Source of the DNA: Liolophura sinensis
Lineage: Eukaryota; Mollusca; Polyplacophora; Chitonida; Chitonidae
Direction: 5' to 3'
NCBI RefSeq assembly: GCF_032854445.1
Contig: NC_088299.1
Span: forward strand, 2,395,001-2,459,000
DNA length: 64,000 nucleotides
This document shows positions 24,601 to 37,100 of the stretch, piece by piece. The position numbers and the translations under genes are program-made. The notes under the pieces are model-generated. The model did no database searches. It saw nothing but the letters and a program-made list of their open reading frames with translations, and was not told the origin of the DNA. Position 1 is the stretch's first letter, and each line of letters starts with the position of its first letter.

Positions 24601-27600
24601 ATTCCACATTATAATTTTTTGACAGCGTCGGTAGCGAATAAAGTCATCAATTACTTAAAGTCTCTTGGCTTATGTCATAAAATATAATTCTTTATACTTC
24701 TCTATATATACTTATCTAGATTATACATCTGTAAACATCTATATTGTATATTCTAAACATAATAATTGGCTTTAAAAAATGTCTCCTTTTGTTTGATTCC
24801 GGGTGTAGCCATTGTCGCCCTGAAAACCCTGCACAGCTTCGTGGTTTAAACATGTTCTTGCCATGATATGGCTGTAATATTACCTAATTTCATTCATTCA
24901 CTCTTTAAGAAACACGATAAGCTGCATTGTTAATTGAATTAAAAGCCATTTGTCCACATCATGTACGCACAAAAACGTAGGCCCGAAGGCACTTTGGCAA
25001 GATAATTTGTTCCTGTAATACAGAAAACCATCAAAATGATGCATACTGTAGGCCTATTCATGTAAGATTTGCGTATTGCGTATGGTGTACAGGTATGTCT
25101 CTTTTCTTACCTCAATAATAGTCTGTTTGTCTTCCTTGTTTAGGTCCGATGGCTCAACAGGTTCCCCTATGAACGGACCTAGACTGCCTCCCCTGGGCAG
25201 GCGTATCGCCCCGCACACTGTCATTTCCCGTCCTTCCTCATTACACGGCTGCAACTCCAGGATATCGGGAGGTAACTCTATCTTCGGCTTAATGTCAGAT
25301 GTGGTTATCTCCCCTCCTTCCCCGTCTTCGCTCTCTTCGTCTGATGGACCTAGCAATAATCAAGTAATATTGAAAAGTGCGATACTTGTAACAACCAGAA
25401 AAGTGTGTAAAATTAGGGGTGGTTAATGAAAGAAAGCGATGCTAAAATGTTTACATGCCGTTCAGTTATCCAACACCAGGATTTTTTTCAACCTCAATCT
25501 CAGACAGGGAATTTTATTGGTATCCCTGTGTTTGCAAAGTGTTTGTGGCAATAAGTGGGCAAAGTCGCTCGTGCATTCTTGGTTTATTCTCGTGCTAGCC
25601 GCTGTATTCCACTACCATAGAGAAAACCGGCATGATTCCAAGAGAAAATCCAGATGATCCAAGAGGAAACTGGGATGATCCCGAGAGAAAATTCGGGATG
25701 ACAAAATTAAGAGGAAACCGGCATGATTACAAGGGAGAATCGAGATGATCGAAGAGGAAACCGGCATGATCCCGAGAGAAAATCGAGATAATCGGAGGGG
25801 ATACCGACATGATCTCGAGAGAAATTCGAGATGATCGAAGAGGAAACGGCATGATCACGAAAGTCGAAATGATCCAAGAGGAAACCGGGATGATCCAGAG
25901 AAAAAATTGAGGAGATCCAAGCGGACATGGGAGGAAACCACCATGCTTTGGAAAAGATGATTACATCACAAGACTCCACTGAGTTGTGACATGTCATAAC
26001 ACTTGCTGAAAACAGGATTATGTGACAGAAATTATTAACGTGTGTTAATGGTCTAGTTTTCTCATCACCATCACATTAAGCCGCAGTGTTGCGTGTTAAA
26101 GTTTACCATTATACACGGGACACGACGTAAAGACTAACATTAAGTCGTACTGTATTTCAGACTATCGTATTTGTTACCAAAAGTTGTATTCTTTCCGGAT
26201 ATCTATATGAATATGGCTATGACAAATATTCCCAAACCAGCTGTGTAGAAGGCCTGAATCCTATTTTCATTACCTGTGTTTGACTTTCTAGCGAGGATAA
26301 AAAAAAGACTCTTATTTGTTTTTTCGCCTTATCTATTTAATCGAATAGATAGGGTGGGGGGAGTGTACATCATCCGCTACGGCGCGTACAGATCGGAGCA
26401 AAGAGACTAGTATGTAGATAATCCCTAAGCTTTTAAACTGGATGTATATTACAGGGCTTAAATCGATTGTAATCTAGGCTACAGCTACAAAAAAAACTAT
26501 GCTGAGCTTGTCTGTAGCGAGTTTCCCAAGCCGACCGCTTGTTTTGCAGTATGATTGCGTTAGCTGATGTTATCACAGTCTGAAATATTCCCCGGGGAGA
26601 TATAGGAACGGGTGCTGGCTTATCTGTCTCGTTCGCCGATAAAGACCTGTTAGAGCTTATCCTATTTTGTTAAGCCTGGGAACGTCACTATCTACAGAAG
26701 AAATCTTTTAATTTCCCCACCACAGCAGCCAATTTTTATCTCTTCTGGGATACGGTGCAAATGTAACAGTGACATGGCCCACGGGATCTGTCCGGGTGGA
26801 GTTGGGAAGGAAGAGCGAGGGAGCAGGATATCACGTGTTATGCGTATTTGGTTAACTGATGAAATGTTGCGAAACAACCAAGGAGATTCAAAATTTACAT
26901 CTTACGCTTGTTTGATAACCGTATGCAGGGCCTTGAGCTAATCTACAAACGCAAGTATGAGAGCAAAATCATATAAAATAAAAAAATTTCACAAGTAAGT
27001 TAAAACCCATTCCCGCTCCTCACATTTCTTTAAGCCTGATAAAAAGCTAAGGCGAAGTGTAACCCTGCCAGAGGCGAGTGGCCATTTCCACAGCTTGACT
27101 GTATACTGGCTTGCTTCTGTTAAAGATGGCGTTGAGTACATACAGGTGTGGTTCTGCAAATGTCACGAGGAACCTGTGACAGCAAAATTGTTAACAACTA
27201 CTTTAAATTGTTTATTGCATGTTTGTTTATTCGCAATAATATCAGATATCAAAATACGGGTTAAATCAAGCCTGCAGTTCAATCAAAATATGGACCCACG
27301 GTTTGAAATAATCTCAAGGACAGTTACACAAAGTATTCTTATTTCGGTTCATTGTAGACAATAAAAAGAAAACTCCCGTTTCCAAAGCGGTACTGCTAAG
27401 TTGATTCTGTGTCGACAGTAACGAATAGTTTCCAATTTGTTAGCACTTTGTTGTGCTGTGAAAGCCTCTCTAGTTTTATGTGCATGAGATCCCTTTAGCC
27501 TCTTTCCCCTCGGGTAAGCTAAAAAGTGTAAATGGACGTCAATTAAACGTCGAGACAGCTTTATATAAAGCCATGTTCTCTAGAGAACGCTAGTCCTTAC

Positions 27601-30600
27601 AGCTGACAGGTCTTAGAACGTATGTAGAGCAAGAAAATTAAAATTTAAAAAGCATCTTATCTTTATCTTATCAATCTGTCGTTGTTTATGAAGCTTACGG
27701 AGTATGAATAAACCGTGGTTCGTCTGCGCTCGACCATGGACTGCGGAACGATTTTAAGTTAAGTCATCATAGAAATATATGTCAAATATGCTAATTAGAA
27801 ATTGAAGCGTATATATTACACGACGTAGTAGAATATTGCGAAAAGCACCCTGCGGTGTTTTAAGTGCGTGTCTCAAATTTAAATGTAATTTACGAAAAAA
27901 ATCACCTCAAAGTTTAGTTATATTATTCAAGTTCACAACGAGCCGAAATAAAAGGTCTGGGGATGATTTTCGTTCTAGCCTTCTGTTATGATGGTTTTTT
28001 TTTTTGTCTTTTTAAAGTTATTTCTGTTCAAGGCATACGTTTTAGTGAGATAAATAGCCAGTGGTACTGGTTCCTCTAAGTTTAGCTATATTAATTATTC
28101 CAGCTAACTGCAAGCCGAAATAAAACGTTTGGGGGTGATTTTCGTTCTATCCCTTTGCTGTTTTTCTGTTTTATTTTTAAAGTTATTTCTGTTCAGGGCA
28201 TACGTTTTTAACAAGATAAACAGCCAATAGTATTGTGGTTTTTCTCACCTCATTCGGCTGCAGGAAACGGTTATATCTGATTCGAACAAGAGAACCCGGA
28301 TCTGGCCGCTAATAGGATACAGGCTTTCTCTTCGTATATGTTTACTCGTTCTCGAGTTTCACATCTATTACCATACCGTATAGTGATGGCCAAGTGCTTA
28401 TATCATATAAATATATATGAAGAGCACAGGTGTCCGTACAATGTTGCAAAATTTTTGGTTTCAAGTTACACTCAAAATCAAAAAAGGAATCTGTTATTTT
28501 TAACAGAAAGTCTGTTGTCTGTGTGATGCTAGAATGTATTCTTTTATTGCAGCAGATTGTTCTGTTAAATATAACATACATATTTTATTAATTCAACATA
28601 AAGATAATATTAGACTAACAGGATATTATGTTGAATATGACGCAGTATTATGCTATAATAACAGAATACACTCTAGCTTCACTCAGACAACAAACTTTCT
28701 GTTAAAATTAACAGATTAATTTTTTTTAGTGTAGGTGGCAATTCATACTGACGTTAGAATGAGGCAGCATTGTGAGCACTAGAGCTTGTATATGTGCTAG
28801 GTCTTACCATAACACATATGCTGCCCAATTCCCACCAACCCTTCAACCGAGAAACACAGCCATTCCGGCTAGTTCAAATTCTGCAAAATCTCTTTAGTAG
28901 TGGCTCATGCTGGCTTCCTCTCCGGCCGAACGTGGGTAGGTCTTTCAGCATCCTGCGGATGGTCGTGGGTTTCCCCCGGGCTCTGCCCGTTTCTTCCCAC
29001 CCTAATGCTGGCCGCCGTCGCATAAGTGAAATATTCTTGAGTATGGCGTAAAAAGTCCAATCAAATAAATAAATGAACCTTTAGTAATGCTTTTTAAAAA
29101 TTAACCAGATCGTCCCACACAGGTGCAGATCATGATACCCATGCTGGCTTTGCAATGACTCATGATTAGGGCCATGGGGGAATCGTCGTGATATGATTAA
29201 AATAATACTGAAAGCGAAATGAATAAAAGGGAACAGGTGATTTGCCTAGTTTTTTGTGCGTTTTCCATTATATGAACCTGTGCCTGATGCGAGCTACGCC
29301 ACGGGAACAAAATCCTGTGAACTTATCGAGAGGAGAAAAAAAACTGCTATCCACACAGCGGATATATACGAACTTAAGGACAAAGAGACGAACCGAAACG
29401 TGCGAACCACGTAAAGTAAGAAACTTATGGATTGAATGACAGCTAAGAACCTATGGAAAACTAGACACTTGTGAACCACACCAAGCAAGAAACCTGTGAA
29501 CTAAATGACGGATAAGAACCTATAGACATGGAGACAAACCTACGGATATAGAGACGAACCTATGGACATGGAGACGAACCTATGGACATGGAGACGAACC
29601 TATGGACATGGAGACGAAGAGAAACCTGTGATCCACACCAACCAAGAAACCTGTGTGCTAAATGACTGATAAGAACCTATAGGCATGGAGACGAACCTAG
29701 GGACATGGAGGTGAACAGAAACCTGTGATCCACACCAACCAAGAAACCTGTGTGCTAAATGACTGATAAGAACCTATAGGCATGGAGACGAACCTAGGGA
29801 CATGGAGGTGAACAGAAACCTGTGAACCTCGACAAGCAAGAAACCTGTGTGCTAAATGACTGATAAGAACCTATAGGCATGGAGACGAACCTAGGGACAT
29901 GGAGGTGAACAGAAACCGGTGATCCACACCAACCAAGAAACCTGTGTGCATAATGACTGATAAGAACCTATAGGCATGGAGACGAACCTAGGGGCATGGA
30001 GGTGAACAGAAACCGGTGATCCACACCAACCAAGAAACCTGTGTGCTAAATGACTGATAAGAACCTATAGGCATGGAGACGAACCTAGGGACATGGAGGT
30101 GAACAGAAACCTGTGAACCTCGACAAGCAAGAAACCTGTGTGCTAAATGACTGATAAGAACCTATAGGCATGGAGACGAACCTAGGGACATGGAGGTGAA
30201 CAGAAACCGGTGATCCACACCAACCAAGAAACCTGTGTGCATAATGACTGATAAGAACCTATAGGCATGGAGACGAACCTAGGGGCATGGAGGTGAACAG
30301 AAACCTGTGAACCTCGACAAGCGAGAAACCTGCATGCCAACTTTTATGGACTTTATATGGGTCGAAGTGTGTGAACTACATGTACATGCGAGACTACAGA
30401 GAAATACCCCCACCCCCACCCCCTAACCAAAACAAAAGCAAAAAAAAAAACCTGCATCGGTCCAGTAAACACATCATTTTTACTGTTATAATTATTTCTG
30501 TTCATAGTGATCGTTATTGTAGGTAGAGATCAAACCCCGCATGCTCCATACACCGAGCTGCGCGGTTAAATCGAGAACACGTCATGCCTTCCCCGCACTG

Positions 30601-31146
30601 ACTTCAGTGTATTTCACAGGAAAATATATGTGGCGATAAGAGATGAAAGGCGGAGAGTGAAAACATATTGCCTGGTTATGAACGACGGGAAAGAATAGCC
30701 GATGAACGATAAAACTACCGGAAATCGGCTTTATCAGGTTTGGAGCGACATTAAACTGAAAATCTTGACAGATTCCTGTCGATTTAGAACAGAAAAGTTT
30801 TCGGAGTCTATCTTTTTTTCCCCTCTCTCCTTTATTTTTTTTGTTTTGTTTTTTTTTTTCATTTACAGCCATTATCAGTGCGATGATATCGTCAACGTTC
30901 AGAGGACGCATAAAACGAAGGCTTTCCGCGCATTATGTCACTGGCTTTTTCTGCTGCCTCTCAAGTTCTAAATGTTATAGTAAGCTGACATGGGAACTGC
31001 CGCTATCGACCGTTACAATCTAAGCTCATTAATAACAAATCGTCTTATCAGCGAGCCTATCACACCTCGCCATCCTTCGCTAATTTGCCTTCATCATTTG
31101 GCGATACGCTTGGTGACTCGCCCGAAGCCCGTTACACAAGCCGCGT

Positions 31147-31185
<39 letters not shown>

Positions 31186-34100
31186 CTGTACACTAACACC
31201 GTCACCGTGTACAAACAGGCTTGCCAGATAATAAAGGGGACAGCAGATTTGGTTCATGCCGGGGTTACGCGTTCGTTTTGTCTACATCAGTCACGATATA
31301 CAAATATCCCATTATTGAGCCCTACAAAATATTTATCTGACAATGGCAGAGGCTGTTTAACACTCGAGTCCAGACAGTTTTCGGAAATTGTAGCCACTTG
31401 GTTCTTTACCTATACATCCTTGAGAAGCGAACCTTCCAGTTAGCATCGGCGCTTAACGACAAATTTGTACAAACTACTGATTTTCTATCGCGGGTACAGA
31501 TGGATCATTTGACATTGGGAAGGTTTGACCTTCATATATAACCCTTTCGAAACAGACTAGTTTCTCACAACAACACACTAAAAACTTAGCATTTAAGAAC
31601 GCAAGAAGCTTCAAATATACATACAGAGCCGCATTTTTATCTTAAACTTTTAATATGCATGAATGATAGAAGTAACGAATATCATAGGGAATTATATGTT
31701 TTAAGGTTCCAAATTCACTGATCTCATCAAAAAAGATCCTACGCCTTGCGTCGAAAATGGTGATACGGCATATGATCAAACGGTAATCTGCCACAAAACG
31801 TAGATCTTATCGAACTGAATCTTTCAAATGTCTTCTCGATTTCACTCGTCATTTATTTCCAGCTCTAAATTGCACGATGTCCTCTGAGAGAAGTTTCATG
31901 AATTAAACAGCATGTTTGTGATAAGGCATAGCCAGGATGGCCGAAATACCAGGGTCTAATTGAGAGACAAGCGCATCGGCGTTTAGCTAAGGTGGTCTGT
32001 AGATAAGAGACAAAGACCATGGTGTTTGAGGCAGCTGGAACGGTTCTAATATACAGACCACCATTGCTATAGCAATCCGTTTGATCTGTATCCTGCCATC
32101 AGATTTACTAAATCGCTCCGCGATAATGCATTGTAATGAGACGATATAACGGAAGAATATCGCGAGTGAAATCGGCGCTATCGCAGCTACAATATCCTGG
32201 CTAAGCACTAAATTGAAACATTAATCAGTAGTTCAAAATAAGATGTCTTGTGAAAAGAGGGGAGCGAGAGGTAGCGGATGTAGTGGGGTGGGGGATGGGG
32301 GAGGGGGTGGGATGAATGAAGGTTAATGTTAAAGCAGCTTTTTAACACAAAACCATGGCGAATTCATCTGCATTTCAACAGATAAAGTCCTATATTTTTT
32401 TCATTCAGATATTAAGGATTTTTAATCCAAGCCTGGGAAATTCTGCTCAACCAGATTAGTGTCAACTGATAAAGCGCTGCTTTTCGAACAGATATAGATT
32501 ACCTACAATAATATACTGGAACAATTGATCGATTGCGCTATGTTTTATCCTTGTCCAGTCATGAAACGTAACAGGAAATGTACTTCAGTCGCTAATAATA
32601 CAAAGATGATCTATTGTGAAATGTGACATAATGTATAACGTGTCGCTCAATAAGCGTCGGGGTTTTTGGTCAGTGTTCGTTTCACAGGCTAGACAAAGCT
32701 AAATTAAGAAATCTGTCTGAATCATTTTTTTTCAAATTAAAACATGATCTGGATCATTTTTTTTTTCTTTTCAAATTAAAACATGAACATAAGAAACAGG
32801 TTCTGTAGGTAATGCATTAAACATAACCACTGGACATTTAACTGAAAGAGCATAGTATGATATTCATTAAGAAGTTAATTGGTTAAAACCAAGGTTCGAA
32901 CCAAGCTAAAGTAATTGTTTATTTATTTTCTAAACAGAAGAATGTCTTCAGTACACGTGACAGTAAATCTTTAACATCTTCATTAGGCTTTTGGGTAAGA
33001 ATAAAATAAATACATTAAAAAATCGATTAGGCATGAGAAATGTGTTATGAATGATTAAATCTTATCTTCGTGTACACATGTTTGGACTACGAAACCAATT
33101 AAATTAAGTCAGACAGTTGTCAGTACAGGATTAACACCAACTATCAGCTGCTATTAGTTTACAAAGTTATTCTCTACATAAAAAATATAATAGTCGTATA
33201 AATATATGATCATTATAGGTCAAATAAATTGTTCAGTGTTTTCAAATAGTAAAGCTCGGCCTACGTGGGAAGGTTTGTCAGCAACCTGCAGATGGTCGTG
33301 GGTTTCCCCCCGGCGCTGCCTGGTTTCCACCCACCATAATGCTGGCCGCCGTCGTATAAGTGAAATATTCTTGAGTACGGCGTCAAAACACCAATCGAAT
33401 AAATAAATAAATAGCAAAGCTAGGAAAATCTCTCTTTACACTATTTACTTGTGCTATACTTACTGTACCGGAAGAGCATATCTCCTACACAAAAACATTA
33501 AACCGCCAACGTGAGGCCAATGTACCGTTAGTTAGGGATAATAGCCATAATCACCCATTATCCGTCCCACATGCCTCAATTAAATAAATCAACTGAACGA
33601 ATAATATTATATTTATGTTATAAGCCTACATATCCCGTTTATGTAACTGTTAACTGCTTCATGACATATAACAGGTTATTTGTTTTGCAATAATGCTAAC
33701 CCCTCACAACCTCCGCACAAAAACTTCAATCTTGAAACTATTTGGCTGTTGCCGTGATGTCATCTTGTCAACTTTTTCAGTTATTCGGATTTATAATACA
33801 ATGAAAAAGTCTGATAGTAAATATCTGCAAAATAATTCGTATGTATAAAGAGAACAAAAAAAACGCAGCCATTTAATCAGATTAATTAATTTTCTATAAT
33901 CATTAAACAAGGTTAATCTCACAATATACTCAATCTATTACCAAAAATGTCGTTTTTTTCTGTGTGTGTCATGATGACTTGAAATACTGCGAGAACAAGG
34001 ATTAAAACCAGTCTCATAATTCAGTTTAAATGTACATATACGTGTAGGTATGATGTACTTTAAAAACTAGTCAAATAAATAAATAAATACTTGATAAATT

Positions 34101-37100
34101 AGCATATAAATGCTAGAACTGCAACCTGTTGCAAGCCTAGTAAGCATGCGTATATAGTCATCAACTCGTTAATGTTTTTACAAATACTAGATTATCTGCA
34201 TTGCAGTTGAGATGACATGTAGAATTAGTATCTGATATCGACGCATCTCATTTATTTTCCTAATACAAAATTAATAAAATACCAAGGACTGTATTTAAAA
34301 ACGCTTCACTGAGCACGGTAACTCTCAACAGATCTGTGAACACAGAAATATGACTCGTATGTTTATTGGATATCAAGAAAGCAAGCCGATGTCATAATGC
34401 TGGCTGAATGAGCCGTCTTTACGCTTGACCGATCCCAGAGAGTAGAGAAGCTTTGTCTGCTGATAACGCGGAGACTTCACAAACAGGTGTCGATCTGAAT
34501 ACTTAGAGGAGACAAATGAGGGAGATATCAGTAAACTGCATAACACCATTGTTCCTTGCGGGGAAACAAGCTCTTGAGTTTAAGTCGGCGATATCCGGTA
34601 TTCAGGGAAACAGTATGTGCGCGTGTGTGTTTGTTACGACGGAGACGTTAAACATTGTGAGAGGAGTTATGTTTGTACATTATATGGCTAGGCTAAGAAT
34701 ACATTTCTACCACACCATCTGTAGTCATTAAGCCTAGTCAGAATCAAAGAAGTATTTTGATTACCAATCCAAGATATCTTGGAATTAAAGTGAAGAAAAA
34801 AAAAACATATGAGGAGGATCATTAGGAGGTGGAGGATCATTAGGAGGTGGAGGATCATTAGGAGGTGGAGGATCATTAGGAGGTGGAGAATCATTAAGAG
34901 GTGGAGGATCATTAGGAGGAGGATGATCATTAGGAGGTGGATGATCATTAGGAGGTGGAGGATCATTAGGAGGAGGAGGATCATTAGGAGGTGGAGGATC
35001 ATTAGGAGGAGGAGGATCATTAGGAGGTGGAGGATCATTAGGGGGAGGAGGATCATTAGGAGGTGGAGGATCATTAGGAGGTGGAGGATCATTAGGAGGA
35101 GGATCATTAGGAGGTGGAGGATTATTAGGAGGTAGAGGATCATTGGGAGGTAGAGTATTATTGGAAGGTGCGGAACAGGGATCAGTGAAAGGTGGGGATC
35201 ATTGGGAGATGGGGATCATTAGTAGGTGGGGATCGTTGGGTGGTGGGGATCACTGGGGTGGAGGATCATTGGGGGTAGGGTATTATTGGCAGGTTGACAT
35301 CATTGGAAGGTAGAGTATTATTGGAAGGTGGGGATCATTGGAAGGTGGGGATCATTGGGAGGTGGGGTCATCGGGAGATGGGGATCATCAGGGGAGGATG
35401 GTCATTGGAGTGGTGGGACACTAAGGGGGGGGGGAGAGTATTACTGGGAGGTGGGGGATCATTAGCAGATAGAGGATCGCATGGGTTGAAGATCATTACG
35501 TGTAGGATCAGGAAAGGTGTAGGATCATACTCAGCAACCAACAGCCGGACTCCAGGTATTACATATCATGTATATATCGTGTACAACAAAAGCACCAATT
35601 CAATTCTTGTTAACACAAAAAAGGATGTGCACTTGTCGGCTTTGGCTGATTTCTTGTATTCTGATATAAGATGATCTAACTACCTACAGGAAGACCTGTG
35701 CATTCTTCTGATACATTGTCCTCAATAGTGTCCACAACTGACACTGACAGTCAAAACTAATGGGCAGACATACATATAAAGCCTGGTTCTGTTGGGATGT
35801 AAGGCGATTTCCGTGAATGTCTACTAAATGCCCAGTAATTGGGAAGGTCTTGCAGCAACCTGCGGATGGTCGTGGGTTTCCCCCCGGGCCCTGCCAAGTT
35901 TCCTCCCACCATAATGCTGGCCGCCGTCGTATAAGTGAAATATTCTTGGGTATGGTGTAAAACACCGATGAAATGAAAAAATAAATACTAAACGCCCACA
36001 CCTCCAAAAGCTATGAATTAAGACCAGGTGACAACATCCAAACATTTCCTTTAGTTAGTATTTTTAAGGAAATCTAAACAGCGCTATATATGATAATCTA
36101 GTAATCAAGTAGAAATTTATTGGTGTATACGCCTGCATGTACATCTCTGTCCAACAGCAGGGAGGTAAGATTCATATGATCAGACTACATTCATGTTTAC
36201 ACTGTTCCAGTATTCGACACACGTAACTGCACGTAGCGGTGTTTTGTTTTTCAGTTTTAGAGTTCAAAAGCCTGTAACAATATTATACAAGCATGGAATT
36301 TCCAAATTTCGAATATTCCACTGCTGTACTTGCTTTCAAGGTATCATCAAAATGAATTCGTTATGCAACCGTCGTGTTTTAAAAGAAGTTGTCATGTGCG
36401 AACGCAAAGCATGCTGATGCTGTGCTTAGGCAGTCTCCTTAGCTGTTCGTATAAATCCCCGTCGTTCAGAGAGGTGTCTTTTTCCACACCATTGTCACTA
36501 ACGTACGTCAAACCCATAAAACTACCCACCTAGTTATATGTTGTCTGATACCCTCGTTAGGTTTCTATACATTAGACTCGCTTTCAGATCCCATATTTTG
36601 GTCTTATCAAGCCAAGAGTTATCGCTAAAGGTCTAAGTGCCCGCGTATCTGTAATAGCTCTACTCCGCCTTTACCAGAGGTTGTGAAAGTTGTGCTGTCT
36701 ATCTCATAAATTTTCTTAAAAGGGGAAACGCGAGCCTCTTATCATGGTGTAGCCAAAGATAGGACAGGATCCAAACTATGGCCACAACCCAACTATTTGT
36801 CGATAAGAACAGCATTCTCGCGCTATCGCGCACCACCCATATCCCAGCATGCATTGCAATCCACTTAAGGACTTATCAAAGAGGAGATAACTCCCGTTAG
36901 CAGTCTGATGGTTATCTGAGCGAGTTATCTTGAAGCGAAACACCAGTTTGGAGGTTGAGATTTGGAAGGAAAAAGCACAGACAGCCTGGCAACAGACCGG
37001 CATAAAACAGAACGGCTTTTCAAAAAAGATCTAAACCCCTCATCAAAACTTATGTAAGACAGTTATCCCAAAATCAGCAGTGAGCAAGAGCTATAACGAT

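Larger units (their letters stand above)
23946..25110 (-). other. fog: FOG intron 2 (1165 bp)
   Basis: GT/AG borders. It contains a SINE (23995-24185) and a 17-bp minisatellite (24429-24565). Confidence 0.8.

Noticed and set aside
29520-30335. CRISPR-like repeat array
   Set aside because: Repeats are contiguous without unique spacers and the DNA is from an animal.
34688-35143. Leu/Ile-rich (minus) and Arg/Ile-rich (plus) frames
   Set aside because: Both strands of an 18-bp satellite are open because the unit is divisible by three.
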